A stretch of 64,000 bases of DNA from Thiocapsa roseopersicina (GTDB lineage: Bacteria; Pseudomonadota; Gammaproteobacteria; Chromatiales; Chromatiaceae): NCBI RefSeq assembly GCF_900106925.1, contig NZ_FNNZ01000007.1, forward strand, positions 124,001 through 188,000, given 5' to 3'. This document shows, piece after piece, positions 37,488 to 47,462 of this stretch (within the stretch, counting starts at the first letter, position 1; each line of letters begins with the position of its first letter). The notes under the pieces were generated by a model. The model made no database searches. It was not told the DNA's origin and worked only from the letters and a program-made list of their open reading frames with translations. Position numbers and translations under genes: made by a program.

Positions 37488-39086
37488 CTATTCAAGCGCC
37501 CGCTGAAGTGCCTTTAGACGTTCATCGTCCGGATTCATCCTCAGTCCCGTCTCGATCATCCTCCGAGCTTCGTCGATCGCGCCTTGTTTCAACAAGGCGT
37601 CGGCAGACAGGAAGATCCGCGTTGCCGCGTTGACACGCCCGATTTGAATCAGTCCCTGTCTCGCCCGCAGGTTCTCCGGGTCGAGCTCCAAGACACGGCT
37701 GTAGCTCTCGAAAGCGTTGTCTCCCGGAGGCTCGGTCAAACGCCCGGCGTTCCATTGATCACGGGCCTTGTCGAGCAAGGCATCGATGCGCCTTTGTCCG
37801 CTCTCCCGAGGAGAGGTCGAGGCATCCGCCGTGGATGATGGTGAGACGGCGGACATGGGACTGTCGCCGCTGTCGTCGCGCAGGCTCTCCCTGGTCGATG
37901 TCAAGGGTGCGGACGAAGGGGCCGAGCTCCGCAGTGCACCCGCATCCGCTTCATCCGGCCTGTCCGGCACTGCAGCGCTCTGCCCGGTCCCCGTCCGCCC
38001 GGTCGGAACGGCGTCCGGCGTCTCCGAGTTGTCGGTGCGCAGACTGCCGTACCCGAGAAAGGCAGCGGCACCCACTAGGCCGCCGATGGCGACGACGGCG
38101 GCTGCTAGGCCGAACCGAGATCGCGGCGCGGGCGGCTGCACGACCAGGACGTCGGTCGTGCCGGGACGCGGTCCCGGGGCACGTTTCGCGATCTTGGTCA
38201 TCAGGACGGTCGCGTCGGCGTCGGACGGCGTGCTCGCGCCGATACCCTCGTCGAGAACACCCTCGACGACACGCAGCAACTCCTCGGCGCTGGCCATTCG
38301 ATCCGCGGGATCCTTTGCCATCAGCCCTTCGATGACGGGCTGAAACCGGCTCAAGTGCCCCGGCAGCTTCGGGATCGGCTCGTTCGCGTGCATGAGCGCA
38401 AGGGCAAAGGGGTCCGGCGCCGAATAGGGCAGTGTGCCGGTCAGCATCTGCCACAGCAGCACACCCAAGCTGTAGAGATCGGATCGGTTGTCGACCTCCA
38501 GTCCCCTCGCCTGCTCCGGACTCATATAGCCGATGCTGCCGATCAGCATGCCGGTGGAGGTCAGCTTGGTCTCGTTGCCGATCGTCTTGGCGATGCCGAA
38601 ATCGGTCAACACCGGCGCCCCGCTGCCTGAAAAGAGCACGTTGCTAGGCTTGATATCGCGGTGCACGATTCCCTGACGATGCGCGTATCCGAGGGCATCG
38701 GCAAGACACCCGAGAATGGACCAGGTGCGCTCGAGCGACAGACCGCGACCGATGGTCTCCTTCAGGGTGCCGCCCGGAAGATAGGTCATCGACAGATAGT
38801 GGTAGCGGTCCGAGGCGCCGATGTCGTAGACCGTCACGATGTTGGGGTGAGTGAGCTTGGCGATCAGGCGCCCTTCGTTGAGGAAACGCCGGCAGAAGTC
38901 CGCATCGACCATCAGGAGCGGTTTCATCACCTTCAAGGCCACACGCCTGGACAGCGACTCCTGAACCGCCAGGTAGACCGTCGCCATGCCGCCTTCGCCG
39001 AGGACAGCTTCGGTCGTATAGCCTGAAATTTGCGGCAATTGCGCCCGGTCTATCTCCACCTCGGGATTGCCTCCGCCCTTGAGCAT
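37488..39086 (-). CDS. ppkA: T6SS-linked Ser/Thr kinase (PpkA-type)
   Basis: Membrane-bound eukaryotic-type kinase of 532 residues. The Gly loop LGEGGMATVYLA is at residues 29-40, with catalytic K52, HRD motif at 142-144, DFG at 162-164 and SPEQARG. A Pro/Ser-rich stretch leads to one membrane helix (about 325-350), then an extracytoplasmic part with TPR-like helices (ALLKQGAIDEARRMIETGLRMNP). In T6SS loci such kinases phosphorylate the FHA protein to trigger assembly, opposed by the PP2C phosphatase; both partners are in this cluster. It follows the PP2C gene by about 10 bases. Confidence 0.9.
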   Translation of the reverse strand: MLKGGGNPEVEIDRAQLPQISGYTTEAVLGEGGMATVYLAVQESLSRRVALKVMKPLLMVDADFCRRFLNEGRLIAKLTHPNIVTVYDIGASDRYHYLSMTYLPGGTLKETIGRGLSLERTWSILGCLADALGYAHRQGIVHRDIKPSNVLFSGSGAPVLTDFGIAKTIGNETKLTSTGMLIGSIGYMSPEQARGLEVDNRSDLYSLGVLLWQMLTGTLPYSAPDPFALALMHANEPIPKLPGHLSRFQPVIEGLMAKDPADRMASAEELLRVVEGVLDEGIGASTPSDADATVLMTKIAKRAPGPRPGTTDVLVVQPPAPRSRFGLAAAVVAIGGLVGAAAFLGYGSLRTDNSETPDAVPTGRTGTGQSAAVPDRPDEADAGALRSSAPSSAPLTSTRESLRDDSGDSPMSAVSPSSTADASTSPRESGQRRIDALLDKARDQWNAGRLTEPPGDNAFESYSRVLELDPENLRARQGLIQIGRVNAATRIFLSADALLKQGAIDEARRMIETGLRMNPDDERLKALQRALE

Positions 39087-39096
39087 CCCTGATCCA

Positions 39097-39831
39097 TCAG
39101 CGATGGATATCCACGATCACCGCAGTAATATTGTCTCGCCCGCCCGCGTCGCATGCGGCCTCGACCAAATCGCGTGCGACCTCCCCCGGCTCGGCACGGC
39201 AAAGGATGCCCGCGATCACATCCGCTCGCAGCTCCTTGACCAAGCCGTCGCTGCACAGCAGGAAGCGGTCGCCGTCTCTGAGTGCCTCGACGCGCAGATC
39301 CACGGCCATCTCGGCATCGGCGCCGACCGCGCGCACCAGGACATTCGACAGGGGATGCTGCTCGGCCTGCTCGGGCGTCAACATCCCCTTGTCGACCAGA
39401 TCCTGAACATGCGTATGGTCCAATGTCAGTTGCACGAGCTCGCCGTTGCGACGCCGATAGACACGGCTGTCGCCGACCCAGAGGATGGCGCAATGGTCTC
39501 CGACGGCGACCAGGGCGACGATGGTACTGCCGATCAGGTCATCGCCCCGCGCAGCCGCGTCGTCCAACAGACGGCGATTGACCTCCTGCAGGATGTTGCG
39601 CACCGATTCGACGGCAGACCCCAAGAGTCCGGGACGCCCCATCCGACCGAGCCCGTCCACCAGCATTCGGCTCGCCATGCCGCCGTCGCTGTGCCCGCCC
39701 ATCCCGTCGGCGACGGCCCACAAACCCAGATCGGGGCGGTCCAAGTAGGCGTCTTGGTTGACGTCTCGGACCCGACCGGGATGGGTCACACCGGCCGATG
39801 TCCAGTGCAGTTGAGCCGGTCGTAGACTCAT
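39097..39831 (-). CDS. pppA: PP2C-type protein phosphatase (PppA-type)
   Basis: Metal-dependent Ser/Thr phosphatase of 244 residues. The metal ligands sit in RDVNQDAYL, AVADGMGGH, CSDGL and DNITAVIVD, and GDSRVYRRR is also present. The ATG at 39831 overlaps the tagF stop in ATGA. It is expected to remove the phosphate that the neighbouring kinase places on the T6SS FHA protein, switching secretion off. Confidence 0.93.
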   Translation of the reverse strand: MSLRPAQLHWTSAGVTHPGRVRDVNQDAYLDRPDLGLWAVADGMGGHSDGGMASRMLVDGLGRMGRPGLLGSAVESVRNILQEVNRRLLDDAAARGDDLIGSTIVALVAVGDHCAILWVGDSRVYRRRNGELVQLTLDHTHVQDLVDKGMLTPEQAEQHPLSNVLVRAVGADAEMAVDLRVEALRDGDRFLLCSDGLVKELRADVIAGILCRAEPGEVARDLVEAACDAGGRDNITAVIVDIHR

Positions 39832-40586
39832 CTCGGCTCCTCGCTCGGGAGCGCCGGGGCGGCTTGATCAAGCTCCCGCCATCCCCTCTCGGACCAATCG
39901 CCCGCGAGGAGCGCGCTGAAACCGTCCGTCGGCGGCAGCCCCTGACAGGCGAGGAAGGACGGCGCCACCTGCTCGGAGCCGCTCGACCACCAGAGGCTGT
40001 AGGCGCAGAAGACCTGATCGAGCGCACACGCCAACAGGGTCGAGCAGACGTTGCCCAGCTCCGAGGCAGAGGCGACGCCGATCCGCCAGGCGTTGGACCC
40101 GACCTGAGCGGTTGCGGTGACCGTGCCGAGACCGGGGAGCCGGTCGATCGGAACGCCGAGATCCAGGGTCATTGCATCGAAGTCGTCGACCGAGCGGTCC
40201 TCGTCGAGCCCGGCGAGCATCACCGCCTCGGCCCGCTCGAACCAATCGGGTGCGGCAAGCAGTCGTAACGGATCGACCCCCGGCTCCAGCCCACAGGCCA
40301 GCGTCAAGGGAAAATAGCGCCCGACCCGATCCACACTGGGCATCAGCACGCCCGCCCAAGCGCTCCGGCCGGCCACGCCCGGGGTCAGGACGAAGCGCCA
40401 TAAGGGGCTGGTGAGATAGGTCTCGAGCCAGGCATCGCCGAGCTGGGCACGACTCTCCACCAGGCATTCGCGCAGCCACAGATCCCACGGCTGGACGAGC
40501 TCCGCGGGCAGACGGCGGCTCACGAAGTCCCCGAGACTCGGCAACTTGCCGTAAAAGCCGGGTGCGCCCGAGTCCCGCTCGCTCAT
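39828..40586 (-). CDS. tagF: T6SS-associated protein TagF
   Basis: 252 residues starting MSERDSGAPGFYGKLPSLGDFVSRRLP, the TagF family signature (GFYGKLPxxGDFV). TagF represses T6SS after translation in organisms that use the threonine phosphorylation pathway. In some genomes it is fused to PppA; here the two genes overlap by 4 bases, the unfused equivalent. It also overlaps the tssM end (ATGA). Confidence 0.93.
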   Translation of the reverse strand: MSERDSGAPGFYGKLPSLGDFVSRRLPAELVQPWDLWLRECLVESRAQLGDAWLETYLTSPLWRFVLTPGVAGRSAWAGVLMPSVDRVGRYFPLTLACGLEPGVDPLRLLAAPDWFERAEAVMLAGLDEDRSVDDFDAMTLDLGVPIDRLPGLGTVTATAQVGSNAWRIGVASASELGNVCSTLLACALDQVFCAYSLWWSSGSEQVAPSFLACQGLPPTDGFSALLAGDWSERGWRELDQAAPALPSEEPR

Positions 40587-43500
40587 AGGCGCCCCGGACA
40601 GCGAAACCCTCTCAGCTCGTCGAGCTTGAAGGGATTGCGCACGCTGATCGCGCGCAGATCGAACTGCGCGGACATCTCGGCCACGGCGAAGGTCAGCCGA
40701 AACAGCTCCGGTTGATTGGTGGCGGTGAGTCGTGAACGGTCGAGCACACGGAACCAGGCCCAGGGCCCCTCCTCCGTCAGACTTGGCCCGCCGCCGCTGG
40801 TGTCGACAAAGACCAGACGCGCCCTCAAGGCGCCGTCCGGCGGCGGCCATTGCAGTTTCTGCGTGCGCAACGGACCGTGCCGGTAATCGAGGATCTGGCC
40901 TCCGAGATCCAAGGTGAATTGGGTCAAGCGCGCATCCATGCCGCGCGGCTGAAGCTCGAACTCGACCGACGGAGTCTTGCCGCCGCCCATGAAGAAGGCC
41001 TCGCGGATGACGGCGGCACGTTGAAACTGCGCCAGGACCTCGTCCGGGATCCCGATGGCCTTGTCGACCCAACGCCATGTCGGGCTTGCGGTGTCGACGG
41101 ACGAACTGAGATGCGCCTTGAAGAAGGCATCGATCAGTCCGTCCGGGCCGAAGACCCGACCGAAGTCATGCAGGGTCGTCTCGCGCGAGGTTCCGGCGAC
41201 GAAGGGATAACGGTCGTGGATCGCCTCGCGGCAGAAGGGCAGCACCTCGGCCGTCCAGATATTGTTCAGTTGAGCGCGCGCGCCTCCGGCGGCGATGTTG
41301 GCGCTGTCCTGAGCAAGGGTGCCGACCAGGCCGCCGATCGGCGCCGGAAGCTGCGCCGCGAGCGCCTTGGCATCGCGGATCTCGGCACTCTCGCCCGGTA
41401 CCAGCAGACCGCGACCCGAGGTCGCCGCCGCAGCAACGGACGAGAGGTGCAGTTGCAACTGGCCCATTGCGGTCAGGACTCGCTCGATGGGAGCCTGACG
41501 TTGCTCGTCGGATCGCACCAGGTCATGCAGCCAGGCAAAACGACGCGTCACGTACGCCTCCGGGGCCTCCGCGGACGGCGCGCCCGGGTCCGTGTCGTCG
41601 AAGTAGCTCTCGACACGCTGACGGAATCCCTGCAGTGGCCCTGCGGCCTGATCCGCGGCGGACTCCTCGTCCTGCGGGGGGCGGTCCAGCTCGGTCTGAC
41701 GGGCGGCCGCGACAAGCAGTCGCTTGAGCGGTGAATATTCCGGATCGGCAAGGATGCGCGCGACCTCCGAGGCGTGATGCAGATCGCGCACGGCGACCAG
41801 ATCGATATCCTCGAGCAGTGCTGTCCATTCAACGACATAGTCGCGCAGATAGCGCTCGCGAACCTCCTCGAGCACGCGCCGAGCGCCGTCGGACCCGGGC
41901 GAGAGGCGGGCATCCGGACCCAGGACCCATGCCTCCTTCTCCGCCGCCTCGATCAGTCGGCTGCTCGCGCTCGTAAATCCGCGGTGGTAGCCGTCGTAGG
42001 TAAAGAGTGCGGGAACGCCCTGATTGATCGGTCGTCCGCTGCGACGCGCAAACACCAGCTTGGCGAAGTCTCCGCCGGCATCGCTGATGGAGAAATCGGG
42101 AAGGTCGTCGCCCGGTCCATCCTGCTTGAGACGGGCGTAGATGCGCTCGGCCGGGGACGTTCGGTTGAGGATGGCCCGCGCGTCGGCGATCAGCGCCCCG
42201 TCGAGCTCGATCGGCAAGGGTGCGGGCCGGCGCACCAGCAAGGCCGAAAGATGATCGCGCAACGCCTCCTGCTGCTCGGTGGTGGTCTCGCGCGGCAGAC
42301 TGCGCTGCCAATCGCGCCCGACCCAATACTGCACGGCCTCGGGGTCGTAGTGCTCGTCGCTGTCGAGCATGAGATAGACACGCAAGGCATCGTAGAGATA
42401 GTCGGGGTCGCCGCCGGCTTCGCGGATCTGCTCCTCCAGACGCAGGATGACCCTCGGCAGCAGGGCCTTGGCGAGAATGCGGTCATAGGCCCGCTCGGCT
42501 TGCGATCCGAGCTTGCCGCCTTGATAGAGGCCGAGACCCATACTGACGGGGACAGACTCACCGCGGTCGGCGTATCCGCCGGGGATCGCGCGAGCCGCAT
42601 CCAGAAGGGGCAAGACGCCGAGCGGGTTGCGCTCCTCGACCGGGATGGCATCGATCTTGGCCTCGATCTCGACCACGCGCTGGGCGACCTCGTCGATGTA
42701 GGCCAGGTTGCGCGAGTAGCTTGTGGTCCAGGCCGCGCCGGCCAGCAACAGGACCGAGAAGACCCCGGCATAGGCCCCTCGTCTGAGCCAACGCCGACGA
42801 CGCTCCAGACGCGGATTCAGCCCTGCGAGCCCCGACTCGGTGAAGATCAGATCGCGCAGCAAACGCGTCAAAAAGAAGCTCTTTCCCGTCCCCTTGAAAG
42901 GGAGCGGACCCTGGCGAGCCAGGCCGAAACTCCCCGCAAACCCGCTCAGTACCCGATCGATCGGGGTGCCGGTCTGCGTGCCGCTGGTGAAATAGACGCC
43001 CCGCACCAGCGGCCGAATCTCGAAACGCGACGGCGTGAAGGCATCCTGCAGAAACTGCTCGAGTGCATCGCCGAGTGCATTGAACTGCCTTGGAAAGCTG
43101 AACACGAGGGAGCGTTTTCCCGGTTCGCGCTCCTGCTCCATGCGGGTCAGCAGACGTTGGTCGATCCGCTCGACCAGCGCCGCCAGCTCCGCAGGACAGG
43201 CCGAGAGCGCCGCCGGGGTCTTCTCCTCGGGGTCGTAGGGGAAGGTCACGCCCCAGACCTGCTCGCGCCCCTCCTTGTTCAGGTCCGCAAAGAACTCCAT
43301 GAAACCGGCTACCAGATCCGCCTTCATGAAGAGCACATAGACCGGGATCGCGATGCCGAAGGTCTTGCACAGCTCCTGGACGCGCCGGCGGATCGCCTCT
43401 GCATGCGCCGTGCGCTCCGTTTGGCTTTGCTGCATGAGGTCGGCGAGACTCACAGCCACCAACACCCCGTTGATCGGGCGTCGCGGCCGGTGCTTCTTCA

Positions 43501-44134
43501 GCAGCCCGAGGAAACCCTGCCAGGCGGCGCTGTCCACCTGCTCGTAGCTGTCCTGCGTGGTGTAGCGTCCGGCGGTGTCGATCAAGACCGCCTCGTCGGT
43601 GAACCACCAATCACAGTTGCGGGTCCCGCCGACACCCTGGACCGCATCCTGGCCGAGACGCTCGGCGAGCGGGAAACGCAGGCCCGAATTCATGAGCGCG
43701 GTCGTCTTGCCGCATCCGGGCGGGCCGATGATCAGATACCAAGGCAGCTGGTAGACCCAGCGTCCGCCCAGTCGGTGCCGGACCTCGGATCCCTTGAGCG
43801 CCGCCAATGCGTCATCGAAACGCTCGCGCAGGACCTGCAGCTCCTCTTCGCTTGCCGCCTTGGCCGGGTCCGGCGCAGCGGCCGGACGCGCCGCGAGCTG
43901 CTCCATCAAGCGGCGATTGCGCAACCGCGCACGCACGACGGAGCCGATCCGCACCACACCCCAGACCCCGAACAGGGCCCCGACGGCCATGTATCGGCTG
44001 CGCGGCGACGCCAAGGGCTCCACGCCTGCAATGCCGACCAGCGGGCCGATGAACCAGATCAACAAGGCCAGCGCGATCGTCCCGAGCAGGGTCAGAAACC
44101 AGCGTGAGCCGAGGAATCGAGCCAGCGCTTTCAT
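40583..44134 (-). CDS. tssM: T6SS membrane protein TssM (IcmF)
   Basis: Inner-membrane pillar of the T6SS membrane complex, 1183 residues. Two N-terminal helices lie within residues 10-65. The cytoplasmic NTPase-like domain has Walker A GPPGCGKTT at 137-145. A third helix lies near residues 442-462, followed by a large periplasmic domain that contacts TssJ. Length and order are normal. The start overlaps tssL (ATGA) and the stop overlaps tagF. Confidence 0.97.
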   Translation of the reverse strand: MKALARFLGSRWFLTLLGTIALALLIWFIGPLVGIAGVEPLASPRSRYMAVGALFGVWGVVRIGSVVRARLRNRRLMEQLAARPAAAPDPAKAASEEELQVLRERFDDALAALKGSEVRHRLGGRWVYQLPWYLIIGPPGCGKTTALMNSGLRFPLAERLGQDAVQGVGGTRNCDWWFTDEAVLIDTAGRYTTQDSYEQVDSAAWQGFLGLLKKHRPRRPINGVLVAVSLADLMQQSQTERTAHAEAIRRRVQELCKTFGIAIPVYVLFMKADLVAGFMEFFADLNKEGREQVWGVTFPYDPEEKTPAALSACPAELAALVERIDQRLLTRMEQEREPGKRSLVFSFPRQFNALGDALEQFLQDAFTPSRFEIRPLVRGVYFTSGTQTGTPIDRVLSGFAGSFGLARQGPLPFKGTGKSFFLTRLLRDLIFTESGLAGLNPRLERRRRWLRRGAYAGVFSVLLLAGAAWTTSYSRNLAYIDEVAQRVVEIEAKIDAIPVEERNPLGVLPLLDAARAIPGGYADRGESVPVSMGLGLYQGGKLGSQAERAYDRILAKALLPRVILRLEEQIREAGGDPDYLYDALRVYLMLDSDEHYDPEAVQYWVGRDWQRSLPRETTTEQQEALRDHLSALLVRRPAPLPIELDGALIADARAILNRTSPAERIYARLKQDGPGDDLPDFSISDAGGDFAKLVFARRSGRPINQGVPALFTYDGYHRGFTSASSRLIEAAEKEAWVLGPDARLSPGSDGARRVLEEVRERYLRDYVVEWTALLEDIDLVAVRDLHHASEVARILADPEYSPLKRLLVAAARQTELDRPPQDEESAADQAAGPLQGFRQRVESYFDDTDPGAPSAEAPEAYVTRRFAWLHDLVRSDEQRQAPIERVLTAMGQLQLHLSSVAAAATSGRGLLVPGESAEIRDAKALAAQLPAPIGGLVGTLAQDSANIAAGGARAQLNNIWTAEVLPFCREAIHDRYPFVAGTSRETTLHDFGRVFGPDGLIDAFFKAHLSSSVDTASPTWRWVDKAIGIPDEVLAQFQRAAVIREAFFMGGGKTPSVEFELQPRGMDARLTQFTLDLGGQILDYRHGPLRTQKLQWPPPDGALRARLVFVDTSGGGPSLTEEGPWAWFRVLDRSRLTATNQPELFRLTFAVAEMSAQFDLRAISVRNPFKLDELRGFRCPGRL

Positions 44135-45513
44135 GGCTGCACACTGGCCACATCGGAGGTCGCACTTCCCCCGCCGCGTGGCCCCATCAAGGTGATCTCG
44201 ACCCGCCGGTTGCGAGCATCCCTCGGATTCTCGGGGATCCGTGGCTCGGTATCGGCGCGTCCCTCGGCGGTGAAGCGCGACGGGTCGCCGACGACCTCCA
44301 CGAGCGACGCCATGACGCGCTCTGCACGCTCCCGCGAGAGATGCCAGTTCGAAGGAAAGCGCAGCGTCTTGATCGGAACGCTGTCGGAGTGCCCCGTCAC
44401 CAGGACCGTACCGGGCAGACGTGCCAATGCCTCGCCGATCCGACGCATCAACGGCATCAAGCCCGGCGTCAAGCTGCTGCTGCCGGAGGCAAAGAGTCCG
44501 TCGCCGCGGATGATGACGGTCTGGCCCGCGGGCCTGTCCTCCACCTCCAAACGCCCGGCGGCGATCTCCTCGGCGAGCAGGATACGCAGGGTCAGGGGCG
44601 CGGGCGCGTCCGGCGAGGCCGGCGGCGGCTCGGCGAAGGGAACCCTCGGGCGATCCACCACCACCTCCAACCCGCGGTCGAGTTGGCTGAGCGAGAGAAA
44701 GACGGGATCCGAATCACGGTTCAGCGAGATGCTGTAGAAGGCGAAGAGTCCGGCGAGAAGCAGGCCGGCCATCGCGGAGAAGACCCAGAGCGGCAGCTGG
44801 TGGATCAGCGGATCCCGCCGCACCTTCGCCCCCTGCCAATGCAGCGACAGCTCCGGGTCCGGGTCGCCGCGTTGGGTGCGGATGGTCTGAAAAAGTTGCT
44901 CGCGGACGCGATCGAGCTGTGCGCGGCCGTCCGGGCGCGTCCGGTAGCGACCCTCGAAGCCCAGCGCCAAACACAGATACATGAGCTCCAGGAGATTCAG
45001 GTTGCCGCTCGGATAGGAGAGCAAGCGCTCCAAGGCACTGAAGAATTTCTCCCCGCCCCAGGTCTCGTTGTGGAAGCTGATCAAGAGTCCCTGATGGCTC
45101 CAGACGCTCTCGGTCCCCCAAGGTGTATCCAGGACGGATTCATCGATCAGGGCGCAGAGGACATAGCGCGCGGGCAGCACGACCGCATCCACCAAACCCT
45201 TGGCACGGGCACAGGTCTCGAACTCGCGCACCTGGCGGACGAGCCCCTCGCGCAGACCGGCCGGATCGGGATGAGAGACGGTCCCGCGCAGCTCCGCGGC
45301 AATCGTCAGGAGACCCGCCGCGCAGCTCACGAGCGGATTGACGACCGGCGCCGTTTGCCCGACCGCGCTCCAGGTCGGTGGCACGCCCGAGAAGGGCGGC
45401 GGCTGCGCAGCCGGTCGCGCCGGTGCGGCGGCCGATCGCCGCCCTCCGGGGATCGGACGGATCACGGTCGCACCGGCGTCGCCGGGTATGCTGAAAGGAT
45501 CGTCGTCGGTCAC
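44131..45513 (-). CDS. tssL: T6SS protein TssL with OmpA-like domain
   Basis: 460 residues in three parts: a Pro/Ala-rich cytoplasmic start, the DotU/TssL domain (about 50-235), one membrane helix (about 240-262), and a C-terminal OmpA-like peptidoglycan-binding domain (about 340-450; TGHSDSVPI, NWHLSRERAERVM, NRRVEITL). The fused peptidoglycan anchor makes it an extended TssL, so no separate TagL is needed. It lies 3 bases after tssK. Confidence 0.96.
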   Translation of the reverse strand: MTDDDPFSIPGDAGATVIRPIPGGRRSAAAPARPAAQPPPFSGVPPTWSAVGQTAPVVNPLVSCAAGLLTIAAELRGTVSHPDPAGLREGLVRQVREFETCARAKGLVDAVVLPARYVLCALIDESVLDTPWGTESVWSHQGLLISFHNETWGGEKFFSALERLLSYPSGNLNLLELMYLCLALGFEGRYRTRPDGRAQLDRVREQLFQTIRTQRGDPDPELSLHWQGAKVRRDPLIHQLPLWVFSAMAGLLLAGLFAFYSISLNRDSDPVFLSLSQLDRGLEVVVDRPRVPFAEPPPASPDAPAPLTLRILLAEEIAAGRLEVEDRPAGQTVIIRGDGLFASGSSSLTPGLMPLMRRIGEALARLPGTVLVTGHSDSVPIKTLRFPSNWHLSRERAERVMASLVEVVGDPSRFTAEGRADTEPRIPENPRDARNRRVEITLMGPRGGGSATSDVASVQP

Positions 45514-45516
45514 GGT

Positions 45517-46848
45517 TTACTCGCGGATGGCCCAGAGCTCGAGCTCCAATCCCGGGAACTCCCCGCCGATATGCATCCCGAAGCCGCCTCCCGCGCTCAG
45601 TTGCTTCCAGAATTCACCACTTCGATCCAATTCAAAATAGTCGAAGCCCGCGTGATAGGGAATCTCCAGCGGAGGCGTGGGCATGGGCTTGAGTGCGATC
45701 CCGGGCAACGCAAGCTTGACCAGGTCCTGGATCCGCTCGACCGGGCCGAGCTTGCATTGGGCGGGGAACCGGTTGCGCAAGGTCTGGGAGTCCAGGCTCG
45801 CCTGCGCGGCAAGCACGAAGCGCGCGGCCGGAAGCAGCGAGCGGTCGGCCACCAGCGCGACGCGGAATCCGAATTGGCGCTCCTGGATCGGGATGGCGAT
45901 GGCGCGCTCGACGTACTCGCGACCCAGATACTCGCGTAAACGATCGATCAGCGACGAGAAGGTCGCGTCCAGGTCGTCATGCCGGTAGGGCGGAAACCCG
46001 GGCGGACGCTTGGTCTCGCTCGCGAAGGTCGCCAGCTCCCCTGCAAGGCCGAGCAGGTGTCGGTAGATCGCCTCCGGATGCAGTCCACGAACCTGCATCA
46101 GATGCAGCGCGACCGGCTCCGCGCGATTCATCAGCTGCAGCAACAGGAAATCGGCCCAATCCGAGACACCGCCGCGCCCCACCCCTCGCACGCGTCCGGC
46201 GCGCGACTCGGCCTGACGGTGCAGGAGACCGCTCAGCTCCTCGATAAAATCGGCCAGGCGTCGCCCGACCCGGTAGTCGATGCAAGGCGGGATGTAGGCG
46301 CGATCGAGCACGACCTCGCGATCCGCACGACACTCGAGCACCCGCGCCACACCGCAACAGGCGAACCCGTCGCGGGCCTCGCGCTCGAGCATCAAGCGCA
46401 GATCGAGCCGCCCGATCTCGACCGATGTCTCGGTGTCCGAACCCAGGGCGTTGTCGCGCACCTTGAGCTCGCCGAGGCGATAGCGCAGGCCGGTCTCCGG
46501 CTGCTCCGTGCCGCCGCTCTCGGCCGCGCCCGGGCGGCGTAGCGGCAAGGCGAGATAAAGGGTCTGGCCCGACGTCGACTCATCGAGCTGCAAGGGTTGC
46601 GGAAGCGGGTCGCTCGCGGGGGCATCGAACGGCGTGCCGTCCGGCAGAACCCCCGCGACCTCGCTCAGCACGAGCTTGCCGATCCCCAGCATCTGCGTGT
46701 CGATCTCCATCCGGGACAGGCCCCAAGGATAGGGCACGCCGAGACCCGCCTTGGCGCCGATCAGATGCTCGAGATAGCGATCGTGCTGTTGGAAATGATG
46801 CGGCTGAAGGAAGAGACCTTCGGACCAGAGTACCTTGTTGTCCCACAC
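45517..46848 (-). CDS. tssK: T6SS baseplate protein TssK
   Basis: 443 residues with the TssK hallmark start VLWSEGLFLQPHHFQQHDRYLE (in parts) and the conserved FELDR and AIRE end. TssK links the baseplate to the TssJLM membrane complex. It is 12 bases downstream of tssJ. Confidence 0.97.
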   Translation of the reverse strand: MWDNKVLWSEGLFLQPHHFQQHDRYLEHLIGAKAGLGVPYPWGLSRMEIDTQMLGIGKLVLSEVAGVLPDGTPFDAPASDPLPQPLQLDESTSGQTLYLALPLRRPGAAESGGTEQPETGLRYRLGELKVRDNALGSDTETSVEIGRLDLRLMLEREARDGFACCGVARVLECRADREVVLDRAYIPPCIDYRVGRRLADFIEELSGLLHRQAESRAGRVRGVGRGGVSDWADFLLLQLMNRAEPVALHLMQVRGLHPEAIYRHLLGLAGELATFASETKRPPGFPPYRHDDLDATFSSLIDRLREYLGREYVERAIAIPIQERQFGFRVALVADRSLLPAARFVLAAQASLDSQTLRNRFPAQCKLGPVERIQDLVKLALPGIALKPMPTPPLEIPYHAGFDYFELDRSGEFWKQLSAGGGFGMHIGGEFPGLELELWAIRE

Positions 46849-46860
46849 CGGCGGCGACTC

Positions 46861-47361
46861 CTATCGGGGATAGGCCGAGATGGCCTCTGCGGCAACGACG
46901 ATCCGGATGGCGTTGTTCGTATCCGGGGTGAGCGCGGTCGCGGCGCGCCAGCGGCTGCGATCGATGTCGCGATAGGCCGCCACCACGCCGATGTAGGCCG
47001 CCTCGGGAGCCAACGGCCGGGTGATCTCACGGCGTTCTCCGGGCCTCAGGGTGAGCTCCTCGCGCGCGATCAGATCCGGGCCCAGCACCGCCGACTCGTT
47101 GTCGAACAGGCTGTAGAAGTCCGCCGTCATGAAGTTGCCCTGCCCCTTGAGCTCATAGATCCGCACGACCACCGGCAGCGGATTGCCGCCGGGTCCGAGA
47201 TTCACGTCGGCGGTCGCCTCGATCTCCAGGCTCAGCATGGGCGCGGGCTTCTCCTCCTTCCCGGCACAGCCGGGGAGCAGACCGATACCGATCATCAGGA
47301 TCCAGACACCGAGCACGGATACGGTGCGGCGCTGCGGTCGAGGCGGGGACATGTGGGCCAT
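46861..47361 (-). CDS. tssJ: T6SS outer-membrane lipoprotein TssJ
   Basis: 166 residues from the ATG at 47361, which has AGAGGG 8 bases upstream. A lipobox LLPGC gives a mature lipoprotein anchored in the outer membrane. The beta-sandwich segments (PVVVRIYELKGQGNFMTADFYSLFD, in parts) match TssJ, which caps TssM. The frame is open further upstream to 47466, but that part adds no recognisable sequence. Confidence 0.94.
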   Translation of the reverse strand: MAHMSPPRPQRRTVSVLGVWILMIGIGLLPGCAGKEEKPAPMLSLEIEATADVNLGPGGNPLPVVVRIYELKGQGNFMTADFYSLFDNESAVLGPDLIAREELTLRPGERREITRPLAPEAAYIGVVAAYRDIDRSRWRAATALTPDTNNAIRIVVAAEAISAYPR

Positions 47362-47462
47362 TCTCGTTACCCTCTTGACGGATGAACCCGACCGGTCGAA
47401 AAACCCGACCGGAAATTCAAACCGACCGACCGGGCAGCGGATCGCGCCCGGTCTGCGACAGG

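Noticed and set aside
41774-44107. 777-codon open frame opposite tssM
   Set aside because: Shadow of tssM, whose domains and operon position are certain.
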